A stretch of DNA of 64,000 bases, taken from positions 40,900 to 104,899 of the forward strand of contig NZ_FNBG01000018.1 in NCBI RefSeq assembly GCF_900102215.1, read 5' to 3'. Made by a program: the position numbers and the translations under genes. Under the pieces are notes generated by a model. It had not been told where the DNA came from, did not search any database, and saw only the letters and a program-made list of their open reading frames with translations. The stretch comes from Fontibacillus panacisegetis. GTDB lineage: Bacteria; Bacillota; Bacilli; Paenibacillales; Paenibacillaceae. Shown here piece by piece: positions 46,627 through 55,656 of this stretch; position 1 is the stretch's first letter; each line of letters opens with the position of its first letter.

Positions 46627-47241
46627 ATGGGATTTCCCTCTGTACTCAGCTTTGCACATAAATTAATAAGCGAAAGATTACAGCCCGGTGATATTGCGAT
46701 TGATGCTACTGCAGGAACCGGAGCCGATACGCTGTTTCTCGCCAAAACCTGTGGACGTCGCGGTCATGTATATGCCTTTGACATCCAAAGGAAAGCGCTG
46801 GAATTAACCAGATCCAGACTTGACAGAGAAATGGAAAATCAGATTGAGGGCAAAACAGAGAAGCAAACTGGCCATTTGGCCTATGTTACTCTGTTAGAGC
46901 AAAGTCACTCCGAGATGGAAGAAGCGATACCATCAGAGATTAAAGGCAAGGTTGGCGCAATTATGTTCAATCTCGGTTACCTTCCTTCAGAGGGAGCTGA
47001 CCATTCGCTCATCACTCAAACTGACAGCACGCTCGTCGCTCTTTATAGTGCGATTACATTGCTTCGCCCCCGTGGAATTGTAACTGCGGTGCTCTATCCG
47101 GGCCATTCAGGAGGGGACTCTGAAGCATCTGCTGTCGAAGCCTGGGCTGCCGCCCTACCCTCAACACTCGGACAGGCTCTCATATACAGACAGCTGCAAA
47201 AGCCCGAAGCACCATACTTGATAGCGATTGAGAAGAAATAA
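46627..47241 (+). CDS. mnmM: SAM methyltransferase MnmM/YtqB
   Basis: 204 residues. Rossmann methyltransferase with motif I IAIDATAGTGADTLFLAKTCG, then VYAFDIQRKALELT, and the catalytic-face motif FNLGYLPSEGADHSLIT. YtqB was identified as MnmM, which methylates 5-aminomethyl-2-thiouridine at the wobble position of tRNA. The arrangement directly after ytqA supports this. Start ATG 46627 lies immediately behind the ytqA stop, with GGAGGG upstream. Confidence 0.9.
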   Translation: MGFPSVLSFAHKLISERLQPGDIAIDATAGTGADTLFLAKTCGRRGHVYAFDIQRKALELTRSRLDREMENQIEGKTEKQTGHLAYVTLLEQSHSEMEEAIPSEIKGKVGAIMFNLGYLPSEGADHSLITQTDSTLVALYSAITLLRPRGIVTAVLYPGHSGGDSEASAVEAWAAALPSTLGQALIYRQLQKPEAPYLIAIEKK

Positions 47242-47284
47242 TGATCAATTATAAATTTCATTTAGGTAAAGAGAGGTAAAACTA

Positions 47285-47683
47285 ATGGCGATTACTAAAA
47301 TTGAGCATGTAGGCATATATGTAACTGCACTGGAGGATTCGATAGAGTTTTATGAACGGGTCATTGGACTCCGGCATTTGCATACCATTGGTGAGGTTGG
47401 AGAAGATATTCGCCTCGCTTTTTTAACTTTTCCCGGACAAGAATCTGTGGAAGTTGAACTAATATGGAAAGCAAAAGCCTCTGATTTAGCTAAAGAAGGT
47501 CGAGTTCATCACATCGCCTTCACTGTAAGTGGAATTAAAAAAGAATATGCACGAATCGCTGATCTTGGATTATCCGGACTAAGTCCTGAAATTCTTTCTT
47601 TAGCTACAGGCGGCCGTTTCTTCTTCTTTAACGGTCCTGACGGTGAACGCATCGAATTTTTTGAACCTCTCCATTTAGTGTAA
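47285..47683 (+). CDS. VOC family (glyoxalase-type) protein
   Basis: 132 residues with two beta-alpha-beta-beta-beta modules: KIEHVGIYVTALEDSIEFYERVIGL and HHIAFTVSGIKKEYARIADLGL, ending NGPDGERIEFFEP. The metal ligands (His-8, Glu near 58, His near 78 and Glu near 127) resemble methylmalonyl-CoA epimerase and glyoxalase I. The exact reaction cannot be told. GAGAGG precedes the ATG. It is 43 bases after mnmM, probably the same transcript. Confidence 0.82.
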   Translation: MAITKIEHVGIYVTALEDSIEFYERVIGLRHLHTIGEVGEDIRLAFLTFPGQESVEVELIWKAKASDLAKEGRVHHIAFTVSGIKKEYARIADLGLSGLSPEILSLATGGRFFFFNGPDGERIEFFEPLHLV

Positions 47684-47759
47684 GAAGCGATTTTACAATG
47701 CTGTGTTAATAAAAGGAACCCGTGTAGTCAGACCATCTGGAGAAAGGAAGTGCCGAAGC

Positions 47760-48689
47760 TTGCAGGAGCTTACTTTTACATTTCAAAATGATTCAGGGCA
47801 TCATGTATTTGTCTATCACTGGTACCCTTCTGATGACTCCCTGCCCTTACGCGGCATCGTACAAATCGCGCACGGAATGACGGAAACGGCAAAGCGCTAT
47901 GAACGTTTCGCTGAATTTCTGATCCAATCAGGGTACATCGTCTATGCCAATGATCATCGAGGCCACGGTAAAACAGCAGGAAGTCAAGAGGAGCTTGGCT
48001 GGCCTGGAAAAGACGGGCTAAACGGAATGGTAAGGGATGTTATTACACTTGGAGAAATGATTCATGATAAGCACTCTGAACTTCCACTCTTCCTGATGGG
48101 TCACAGTATGGGCTCCTTTTTAACTCAAAAAGTAATGTATTCCCGTCCTGAGCTATACACAGGCTTTATACTGAGTGGGACGAACGGGCCTCGGCCGTTG
48201 CTATCCATCGGTGAAGGGATCGCCCGTCTTCAAATCAGACTTCAGGGTGAGGAACATCGCAGCCTGCTGCTGAACGCCATTACATTCGGTAATTTCAACA
48301 AAAGGTTTCTTCCGGTTCATACTCCCTTTGATTGGCTCTCCAGGGACCAGGAAGAAGTCGATAAGTATGTAAAAGACCCACACTGCGGCTTCCTGTGCAG
48401 TGCGGGCTTTTTCCAGCAATTTTTTAGTCTGTTGCAAGAAATCCATCGTCCTTACAAAATGCGGCAAATCCCGAAGGATAAGCCTGTCTACGTTTTTTCC
48501 GGAGCTAGCGATCCTGTCGGATTGTACGGTGATGGTGTGCGCCGTTTGATTCTTCGGTATGAACAGCTCGGACTCTGTGATGTCGAAATCAAGCTGTATC
48601 CAGATGGAAGACATGAAATGCTGAATGAAATTAATCGGGATGAGGTTACCCTCGATGCAATTAATTGGTTAGAACGGCATCTCCCTTAA
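47760..48689 (+). CDS. Alpha/beta hydrolase, monoacylglycerol lipase type
   Basis: 309 residues from TTG 47760, chosen because AAAGGAAG precedes it; the frame is open from GTG 47703 but that has no ribosome site. Serine hydrolase fold: oxyanion turn QIAHGMTETAKRY, lid region, nucleophile GHSMGSF, then Asp in VFSGASDPVGLYG and His in YPDGRHEMLNE. It is related to YtpA and lysophospholipases, so a lipid ester is the likely substrate. Its last 29 bases overlap the convergent radical SAM gene. Confidence 0.85.
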   Translation: MQELTFTFQNDSGHHVFVYHWYPSDDSLPLRGIVQIAHGMTETAKRYERFAEFLIQSGYIVYANDHRGHGKTAGSQEELGWPGKDGLNGMVRDVITLGEMIHDKHSELPLFLMGHSMGSFLTQKVMYSRPELYTGFILSGTNGPRPLLSIGEGIARLQIRLQGEEHRSLLLNAITFGNFNKRFLPVHTPFDWLSRDQEEVDKYVKDPHCGFLCSAGFFQQFFSLLQEIHRPYKMRQIPKDKPVYVFSGASDPVGLYGDGVRRLILRYEQLGLCDVEIKLYPDGRHEMLNEINRDEVTLDAINWLERHLP

Positions 48690-50415
48690 TTGGCAGGGGT
48701 ATAGAGTAGTAGCTTGGACGTTCATCCTCTTCCTGCTGATATAACACAACTAGCAATGAATGATTCGGCTTGAGTTCCCGACCTTCACCCAGTGTAAATG
48801 GAATCTCCTCTACCACGGCAAATTTTTGGAGCTCTCTCTCATCAAGATTAGAGTATGATGGCAAGGCAAGCTCACCGTCTGCCAGTCCTTTAACGTAAGA
48901 ATTACGCCGATCCTTGCTCATTCTCTCCTCCCACCAAACTTTGCGTGGCTTGTACTTGTGACCAAGGAAATAATCCAGCTTCATAAGTCCAAGCACAATG
49001 TCCGGGTTCTGTAGTCCGCGTTCAGACAAAAAGTCATTCAGACGCGTGAATAAATCCTCCAGCTGATGCCCAATACGCTGCCAGCCTCTCTCTTCCCAGA
49101 AATCCCCGAACTCTTGAAAGAAATCAAATGGGGAGTCAAATTCCGATGTAATCAAGTACTCGACGGTATGGTCCATCCGATGGTCATTCCAATACTTTTC
49201 AAGCACATCCTCAAGACGTTTCAACCGCACAATATCCGAAAAAGACATCACATCATTTCCCAGAATTTCGTACGGGGCATTATCCATGTAAATATAATTG
49301 TACTTCGCAGCCTCGTTCCGAAGCCCTGTACCACGAAGCATTTTCAGGAATCCTAGCTGCAATTCCTCAGGTCTCATGGCAAACACGTCATTAAAGGTTT
49401 TCCGAAAAGTAGCATAATCCTCTTCAGGAAGACCGGCAATGAGATCCAAATGCTGATCGATTTTACCGCTATCCTTAATCTTCATTACTGTACGGGTCAG
49501 CTTCGTAAAGTTCTGACGACGTTTGACCAGTTCGTTAGTTGGATCATTTGTAGACTGCACTCCGATCTCAAACCGAAAAATGCCTGGTGGCGCGTTCTCA
49601 GCCAAATAATCCAGTACTTCAGGCCGCATAATATCTGCGGTGATTTCAAATTGAAATACACAGCCGCGATGATTCTGTATTAGAAATTCAAACATTTCCA
49701 TCGCATAGCTGCGGTTAATATTAAATGTACGGTCCAAAAATTTTATCGTCTTCGCCCCGTTATCGATGAGATATGTGATATCGGATTTCACCCGTTCAAT
49801 ATCATAGTAACGGACACCTACCTCAATACTGGACAGACAGAATTGGCAATTGAAAGGACAGCCGCGGCTTGTCTCAAAGTATATGATTCTTTTGCCGAGA
49901 TTCGGTAAGTCCTCGGGGAAACGATGCGGTGACGGAAGACTGTTAAGGTCTGACTTGGGTCTTGGCGGATTAATGACCACCTCATCGCCATTTCGATAAG
50001 CTGCCCCGAATACATAATGAAACTTGCGGTCGCCGGACAACTCCTGCAGCAAGTGATGAAAGGTCTCTTCCCCATCTCCCATGACGATAAAATCAACATT
50101 TTTGATTCGATCCATCCAGTATGCGGTATCATAGGACACTTCCGGCCCGCCGAGCACGATTGCTGTTTCGGGCATTATTTTTTTCAGCATATTCACAACT
50201 TTAATCGTCTCTTCCATGTTCCAAATGTAACAGGAAAAACCGATAACATCCGGCTTACGCTTGAACAAATCAGATACAATATTCAAGACAGGGTCTTTGA
50301 TGGTATATTCCGCCATATCGATATCAAATTCTTGACCGCTGTATGCCTTAAGCAGCCGCAGCGCCAAAGAAGTATGAATATATTTTGCATTTAATGTAGC
50401 TACAATAACTTTCAT
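48661..50415 (-). CDS. B12-binding radical SAM protein (DUF4080)
   Basis: 584 residues. The N-terminal cobalamin-binding domain (about 1-140: VIGFSCYIWNMEETIKV, LGGPEVSYD) lies before a radical SAM barrel with FETSRGCPFNCQFCLSSIEVG (CX3CX2C) and FRFEIGVQSTNDPTN. A C-terminal DUF4080 follows. Family members probably methylate or rearrange an unknown substrate; no function is established. The gap to recQ is only 11 bases, so the pair may be co-transcribed with recQ first. Confidence 0.88.
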   Translation of the reverse strand: MKVIVATLNAKYIHTSLALRLLKAYSGQEFDIDMAEYTIKDPVLNIVSDLFKRKPDVIGFSCYIWNMEETIKVVNMLKKIMPETAIVLGGPEVSYDTAYWMDRIKNVDFIVMGDGEETFHHLLQELSGDRKFHYVFGAAYRNGDEVVINPPRPKSDLNSLPSPHRFPEDLPNLGKRIIYFETSRGCPFNCQFCLSSIEVGVRYYDIERVKSDITYLIDNGAKTIKFLDRTFNINRSYAMEMFEFLIQNHRGCVFQFEITADIMRPEVLDYLAENAPPGIFRFEIGVQSTNDPTNELVKRRQNFTKLTRTVMKIKDSGKIDQHLDLIAGLPEEDYATFRKTFNDVFAMRPEELQLGFLKMLRGTGLRNEAAKYNYIYMDNAPYEILGNDVMSFSDIVRLKRLEDVLEKYWNDHRMDHTVEYLITSEFDSPFDFFQEFGDFWEERGWQRIGHQLEDLFTRLNDFLSERGLQNPDIVLGLMKLDYFLGHKYKPRKVWWEERMSKDRRNSYVKGLADGELALPSYSNLDERELQKFAVVEEIPFTLGEGRELKPNHSLLVVLYQQEEDERPSYYSIPLPIKGDAVLTN

Positions 50416-50426
50416 CGTTCACAACC

Positions 50427-52268
50427 CTACTCCATATTTTGAAAAAAATCGAGAAAAACTGTGCCATATTTACGGAACTTCATTTCGCCGACACCTTTGA
50501 TTTTCAGCATATCCGCTTCACGGGTCGGGCAAACTACGCTCATTTCACGCAGTGTGGCATCATTGAAAATAATGTAGGAAGGAACATGCTCCTTCTCTGC
50601 CAATTCGCGGCGAATCAGACGAAGCTGCTCAAACACCGTCTCGTTAACGGCCGACGGACTCTCGTCATATGCTGATCTTCTGCGTCTGCTATATGAGGAT
50701 TCCACTCCACTGGAATGAGAAGGTTCCGGTGCGCGCATCATAACCTGATGCTGGCCTTTTAACACGTCTCCCGCAAGCGTTTGAAGACGGACAATGGGAT
50801 ACTGTCCTTCAGACAGAGCCAGATATCCCTCCGCAATAAACGTATTGATTAACTCCGAAATCTCCTTCTCCGTACGCTCTCGCATCATACCGTAGGTTGG
50901 CAAATGATCGAAGTTATACTGAAGTACCTTTTTGTTTTTTGAGCCTTTAAGTACAGAAGATACTAATGACACGCCAAAACGCTCCCGCATCCGATGGATA
51001 CAAGAAAAAACAATCTGGGCATCTCTAGTCATATCTACCAGTTCACGCTCATCCGTGCATGAGCTGCATGTGCCACAGGGCTTATGATCATGAGCCTCGC
51101 CAAAATAGTCAAGCATGGCCCAACGGAGACACTGCGTAGAATAGCAGTACTCTATCATCTGCTGAAGCTTGCGGTATTCATTCCGCTTGCGATCCTGATC
51201 CTGTGGATTCTGCTCGATCAGAAATTTCTGGGTCATGATGTCCTGAGGACTAAAGAGCAGGATACACTCGCTCGGCTCACCGTCCCGTCCTGCACGGCCT
51301 GCCTCCTGTACGTAAGCCTCCATATTTTTCGGCATATTAAAATGGATAACGTATCGAACGTTTGACTTATCGATCCCCATGCCAAAAGCGTTCGTTGCCA
51401 CCATCACGCGAATATCATCGTAAAGGAACGCTTCCTGGCTCTGCTCACGCTCACGGTCTGACAAGCCTGCATGATAACGTCCCGCCGGAATACCTGAACC
51501 CCGAAGTCGTTCATACAGATCATCGACCTCTTTACGAGTCGCAGCATACACAATGCCCGGCTGATGCGAATGCTCCATTGCATATTTCAACACATATTCA
51601 CGTTTGTTTTCACCGCGAAGCACAGACATGGCCAGGTTATCTCGTCCAAGACCTGTAACGAAGACAGAAGGTTTGTTCAACCGCAGCAATGAGATCATAT
51701 CATCCATAACCTCTGGCGTTGCCGTAGCCGTAAAGGCAGCAACGATCGGTCGTTTTGGCAGGCCGTTTACGAATGGATATACTGCAAGATAACTTGTCCG
51801 AAAATCATGACCCCATTGCGACACACAGTGCGCTTCGTCTACGGCGACGCAGGAGATTTCAAGACTGTTCATTTCCTCGCGGAACCAATCGAGCTCCAGC
51901 CGCTCGGGGGCAACATACAATAACTTAAGCTCCCCTCTCTTGGCTGCTCGAATGCGTTCATTCACTTCTTTTCCAGACAATGTGCTATTAATATAAGCCG
52001 CTGAGATCCCCATCGTAAGAAGCCCGTCCACCTGATCCTTCATCAGTGAAATAAGCGGTGAAATAACAAGCGTCAGTCCAGAAAAAATTAGTGCAGGAAT
52101 CTGATAACAGATCGATTTCCCGCCCCCCGTCGGCATAATACCCAGCGTATCGCCTCCGGTTAATATACTTTCCACGATTTTTCGTTGCCCTTCACGAAAG
52201 TCCGGGTAACCGTAATATTTTTGCAAATATTCCCTTGCTTGCTCCAGGCGGGTTATTTGATCATTCAT
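50427..52268 (-). CDS. recQ: ATP-dependent DNA helicase RecQ
   Basis: 613 residues. 3'-5' helicase of recombination repair: Walker A MPTGGGKSICYQ (near 46-57), DEAH box VAVDEAHCVSQWGHDFR, motif VI YVQEAGRAGRDGEPS, RQC zinc cysteines CLRWAMLDYFGE...CGTCSSC, and a C-terminal HRDC domain (about 535-613). Full length. Start ATG at 52268. Array C lies directly upstream of it. Confidence 0.96.
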   Translation of the reverse strand: MNDQITRLEQAREYLQKYYGYPDFREGQRKIVESILTGGDTLGIMPTGGGKSICYQIPALIFSGLTLVISPLISLMKDQVDGLLTMGISAAYINSTLSGKEVNERIRAAKRGELKLLYVAPERLELDWFREEMNSLEISCVAVDEAHCVSQWGHDFRTSYLAVYPFVNGLPKRPIVAAFTATATPEVMDDMISLLRLNKPSVFVTGLGRDNLAMSVLRGENKREYVLKYAMEHSHQPGIVYAATRKEVDDLYERLRGSGIPAGRYHAGLSDREREQSQEAFLYDDIRVMVATNAFGMGIDKSNVRYVIHFNMPKNMEAYVQEAGRAGRDGEPSECILLFSPQDIMTQKFLIEQNPQDQDRKRNEYRKLQQMIEYCYSTQCLRWAMLDYFGEAHDHKPCGTCSSCTDERELVDMTRDAQIVFSCIHRMRERFGVSLVSSVLKGSKNKKVLQYNFDHLPTYGMMRERTEKEISELINTFIAEGYLALSEGQYPIVRLQTLAGDVLKGQHQVMMRAPEPSHSSGVESSYSRRRRSAYDESPSAVNETVFEQLRLIRRELAEKEHVPSYIIFNDATLREMSVVCPTREADMLKIKGVGEMKFRKYGTVFLDFFQNME

Positions 52269-52388
52269 GCTACTAGCTCCTTAACTCAACATATAATATT
52301 TAGTTTAGCGGTCATGACGCGGATGGGCAACTGCTTAAGTAAGTGACATAAGCTACATCAAGTGCCGTAAACGGCTGATGTCCTTCCT

Positions 52389-52670
52389 AAAATGCTGTAT
52401 ATGAACGGGAGTGGCTGTGGATTTGCTGCGGATTGCACTGTCTCTTAGCAGATTTACTGAATACTGCACTGGCTCTATGTGAAATTGCTGCAAAAGCGCA
52501 TCTTTTATCTACTTTGTAGAGATGCTTAGTAAAATTACTGCAAAAGTACATCTATTTCAGCTCAATCTCAGCTTTTTGGCATAGTAGGATAGAAATTCCT
52601 GCGTTTTTGCAGGCATTCTTCAAATACAGTAACTTCGACCGAAAAATTGCTGCACTTTTGCATTTTTTCA
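52389..52670. repeat. Palindrome array C with 31-bp run-in
   Basis: Main units start at 52482, 52532, 52593 and 52644, spacings 50, 61, 51, identical to array A. Cores are CTGCA-AAAG-CGCAT, CTGCA-AAAG-TACAT, CTGCG-TTTT-TGCAG and CTGCA-CTTT-TGCAT: A-rich loops then T-rich loops. Three weaker, CTG-bearing units start at 52389, 52420 and 52451, each exactly 31 bases apart and 31 bases before the first main unit. The array is in the recQ/rlmD divergent intergenic region. Confidence 0.85.
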
Positions 52671-52809
52671 CCTTTCGAAATTTATTTGCGCTAATACCTG
52701 CCATTCAAAACATAAAACTCAGGCGGATCGTTTCATGGTGCTTGCCCTCCTCGCGTGTTATATTTAAACTTGAGCAATAAATCAGATCGTAAATGGAGAA
52801 ATTGAAACG

Positions 52810-54360
52810 ATGACAAACAACAACAGCAAACCGAATAAAAAAATAGATCATAAACGTCGTGGTGACAATCGTGCTTCGAATCAAGCTAAACTCAGCGGCC
52901 AAAAGGACAACCACCGTAATGGATCCAGTTCTGCTCGCAGTGACGTAAAACGTAACAAATTGCAAAGCGTTCCCCGAGTAACTAATCGTCAGACTGCTGA
53001 AGAGATTCATAGTGGAGACCGTATTGTCGTAACAATCAAGCGGCTAGGTATCAATGGAGAAGGTGTCGGCTATTATCGTCGAAAAGCTGTATTTATCGAA
53101 GGGGCTCTGCCTGATGAAGTTGTGAAGGCCGAAGTTACCCGAGTAGAGCATAAATTCATTGCAGCTAAAATAACACATCTCGAAAAGACCTCCCCATACC
53201 GCGTCGACGCCCCCTGCCCAGTATTTGGCATTTGCGGCGGGTGTCAGATTCAGCATTTGAGCTATGAAGGACAGCTTGCGGCTAAGGAAGACATTCTACG
53301 TGAAGCCTTCACACGCTATACTGGGATCGATAATATCCGTATGAAGCCCATTCTTGGCATGGAGCATCCTTGGGGTTATCGCAATAAAGCCCAGCTCCAG
53401 CTAGGAATGCAGCAGGAAGGTTTAATTGCAGGTCTATATGCGGCTGATTCTCATAAACTGATTGATATTACCGGCTGTCCGATTCAGCATCCAAAAATCA
53501 ATGAAGCCGTAGATAAAACAAGAAATGTTCTGCAACGGCTGCAAATCCCTGTCTACAAGGATAAAAGCGGACAAGGCTTAGTTCGCACTATCGTAGCCCG
53601 TTGGGGCTTCCAATCCGGACAGCTGCAAATCACGCTCATCACAACAAGCGACAAGCTGCCTCAACGTGAGGAATTGATCAAGTCGCTTCGCCTGGCTCTG
53701 CCTGAATTGACCAGCATTGCCCTGAACGTTAATCCGAAGAATACTTCCCTTATTTTCGGAAATAAAACGATACTCCTATGGGGAGAGGATAACATACAAG
53801 AATCGCTTGGTGATTTGGAATTCACCCTATCCCCACGCGCCTTCTTCCAGCTCAATCCTCTGCAAACTGTGAAGCTGTATGAATCTGTGCGGACTGCTGC
53901 TGGACTAACCGGTCGAGAAACTGTCGTAGATGCCTATTGCGGAACGGGAACGATTGGACTCTGGCTCGCTCCATATGCAGGAGAAGTTCGCGGAATTGAG
54001 TCAATTCCGGAGGCTGTTGAAGATGCGCGGTCGAACGCTGAGCGCAACGGACGGACCAACGCCGTGTTCTATGAGGGTTATGCGGAGGAGCTTCTGCCCC
54101 GCTGGGTGAAATCCGGCTTCTCACCGGACGTCATTATCGCTGATCCACCTCGTACTGGCCTTGACCCCACATTCATCGAGGCGGTGCTGCGCACAAAGCC
54201 AAAGCGCTTCATCTACGTTTCTTGCAATCCTTCTACTTTGGCTAAGGACTGCAAAACGCTATTAGACGGCGGTTACTCAATCGAATGGGTTCAGCCTGTA
54301 GATATGTTTCCGCAGACGAGTCATGTGGAGTGTTGCTCACTGTTGGTCAGGAAAGACTAG
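52810..54360 (+). CDS. rlmD: 23S rRNA (uracil-C5)-methyltransferase
   Basis: 516 residues. An unstructured basic N-terminus of about 65 residues, unusual for the family, is followed by a TRAM domain (GDRIVVTIKRLGINGEGVGYY), Fe-S cysteines in APCPVFGICGGCQIQHL, the SAM site VVDAYCGTGTIGLWLA and the catalytic Cys in IYVSCNPSTLAKD. It makes m5U in 23S rRNA; Bacillus RlmCD does both U747 and U1939. The C-terminus QTSHVECCSLLVRKD contains the integration site described below. Confidence 0.95.
   Translation: MTNNNSKPNKKIDHKRRGDNRASNQAKLSGQKDNHRNGSSSARSDVKRNKLQSVPRVTNRQTAEEIHSGDRIVVTIKRLGINGEGVGYYRRKAVFIEGALPDEVVKAEVTRVEHKFIAAKITHLEKTSPYRVDAPCPVFGICGGCQIQHLSYEGQLAAKEDILREAFTRYTGIDNIRMKPILGMEHPWGYRNKAQLQLGMQQEGLIAGLYAADSHKLIDITGCPIQHPKINEAVDKTRNVLQRLQIPVYKDKSGQGLVRTIVARWGFQSGQLQITLITTSDKLPQREELIKSLRLALPELTSIALNVNPKNTSLIFGNKTILLWGEDNIQESLGDLEFTLSPRAFFQLNPLQTVKLYESVRTAAGLTGRETVVDAYCGTGTIGLWLAPYAGEVRGIESIPEAVEDARSNAERNGRTNAVFYEGYAEELLPRWVKSGFSPDVIIADPPRTGLDPTFIEAVLRTKPKRFIYVSCNPSTLAKDCKTLLDGGYSIEWVQPVDMFPQTSHVECCSLLVRKD
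54319..54332 (+). other. att-like core inside the rlmD 3' end (site 0)
   Basis: AGTCATGTGGAGTG encodes SHVEC of RlmD. The same 14 bases recur at 58513, and CATGTGGAGTG recurs at 61254 and 63529. Repeats of a gene's 3' end flanking foreign DNA are the usual footprint of site-specific integration, and an RNA uracil methyltransferase gene (rum) is a known integration target in streptococci. Confidence 0.75.
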
Positions 54361-54392
54361 TAGTTGAGGTGTATTGGCGTATACAACAACGG

Positions 54393-54419
54393 AGCGGGAG
54401 AAGTCCCGCTTCTTTTTTT
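54393..54419 (+). terminator. Terminator after rlmD
   Basis: AGCGGGA-GAAG-TCCCGCT stem followed by T7, 33 bases after the rlmD stop. A different terminator follows each of the next two att-like sites. Confidence 0.92.
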
Positions 54420-54906
54420 GTCCATAAGTTCAACTAATTAGGGGCGGCTATTGATAGTCATCCTTTGTTGTACCCCTACCCATTGCCTAGCGTAAAGGCA
54501 ATTGCTCTTGAGCAGAAGTTAAGGCTTGTCGTGCTTGCCTGAAATTTTTTCAAATATCTTCTGTACGCACAAAGAAAGCCCCAACCATATCGGCGGGGCT
54601 GTAAGAAGGGAGCGTGAATGTTTCTATTATTGACATGAAGATAGCGGATATACCTATCTTCCTATCAAATTAAAATGCTTTAGAATGTACCCCTATTCTT
54701 TACATGAGATTCCCTCCCCCAATGACTTGTTTTTCCTAGATACCTTCATTACAGACCTTATTTGCCTTAGCTTGCCTTTGTCGGTGTTCTATGAAGATTG
54801 TACTTTCTTCCCATAATTCATCTTTGTCATCTGTACACACCTTTTGTTAATCTTTACCGCCTGTAACCTATATTGATAGCAGATGAATTTAAGGCAGGTG
54901 AAGAAG
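54420..54906. other. Left end of the integrated segment
   Basis: No gene with a ribosome site is seen. AGCCCC...GGGGCT (54577-54601) forms a hairpin of terminator shape on the minus strand. AT-rich DNA before 54907 probably holds the promoter of the small HTH operon. Confidence 0.4.
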
Positions 54907-55089
54907 ATGGAAAAGATGTTTTCGATTAAAGAAGCTAAAGAGATATTGGGTCTTTCTTACAATACCGTGTACCGACTGGTTAGTAATGGCACTATTAATG
55001 CTGTCAAAATCGGCGGTTCTATTCGTATCTCTCAAGCGGCGCTTAGGAAGTTTATTTTTGAAGACACGTTGGGGGGTAAAAGTCAATGA
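54907..55089 (+). CDS. Small excisionase-like HTH protein 1
   Basis: 60 residues: MEKMFSIKEAKEILGLSYNTVYRLVSNGTINAVKIGGSIRISQAALRKFIFED. This is a single MerR/Xis-type winged helix of the helix-turn-helix 17 family. I prefer the ATG at 54907, which follows AGGTGAAG, to one eight codons earlier. It is first of four such genes. It may be the recombination directionality factor of the element or a small repressor. Confidence 0.8.
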   Translation: MEKMFSIKEAKEILGLSYNTVYRLVSNGTINAVKIGGSIRISQAALRKFIFEDTLGGKSQ

Positions 55090-55460
55090 TAATCAACAGT
55101 AAGGCGGTCTCACTCACTGAAGCCGCCACAATGCTAGGCATGACTGAAGTGGAGGTTCTACGGCTGGCTCAATACGGATACTTGGAACAAAGCAAGCCTG
55201 AAGACGGCAAGACACGGGTTAGTCTCCACAGCCTTGAGAGATACGCCCATCGTAACGGTACAGCCCTTCAAGAAGTCCCTAAGCCCTCTGTAGGGCTTGC
55301 AGGAAGCTTTACTGTGGCTGAGACTATGACAAAGCTAAGCCTACGTACTGAGGTCGCAGTACATCGACTTATGCAGGCGGGTAAGCTGAGTGCACGAATG
55401 GACAAGGGTACTTACAAGGTCGATGCAGGAAGCGTAAGAAACTATATTCTAGGAGCGTGA
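55086..55460 (+). CDS. Small excisionase-like HTH protein 2 (two HTH units)
   Basis: 124 residues that appear to be two fused HTH modules: SLTEAATMLGMTEVEVLRLAQYGYLEQSKPEDGKTRVSLHSLERY and TVAETMTKLSLRTEVAVHRLMQAGKLSARMDKGTYKVDAGSVRNYI. The ATG overlaps the stop of the preceding gene by four bases, so translation is coupled. DNA-binding is predicted; target and purpose are unknown. Confidence 0.75.
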   Translation: MIINSKAVSLTEAATMLGMTEVEVLRLAQYGYLEQSKPEDGKTRVSLHSLERYAHRNGTALQEVPKPSVGLAGSFTVAETMTKLSLRTEVAVHRLMQAGKLSARMDKGTYKVDAGSVRNYILGA

Positions 55461-55464
55461 CACG

Positions 55465-55656
55465 ATGATTGATAACAGACACTACACAGTAAGTGAGATT
55501 ACAGAGATGTTCAATGTTGAAGACAAGACCGTGCGGAAGTGGATTAACGAGGGGAAACTATTTGCAGTGCAATTGGCAGGTACAACAATTCGTATCCCTG
55601 AGTCTGAACTTCAATACTTCTACAGACGTTCGCAGGCATGGGGGTGGAAAGAATGA
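55465..55656 (+). CDS. Small excisionase-like HTH protein 3
   Basis: 63 residues: HYTVSEITEMFNVEDKTVRKWINEGKLFAVQLAGTTIRIPESELQYFYRR. It is the clearest MerR-like excisionase of the set, with the helix-turn-helix followed by the wing (LAGTTIRIPE). It starts four bases after the stop of the previous gene, behind AGGAGCG. Confidence 0.82.
   Translation: MIDNRHYTVSEITEMFNVEDKTVRKWINEGKLFAVQLAGTTIRIPESELQYFYRRSQAWGWKE

Noticed and set aside
52482..52670. CRISPR array
   Set aside because: Only four short palindromic units, imperfect, with long and unequal but fixed spacing, and no cas genes. It recurs with the same geometry elsewhere.
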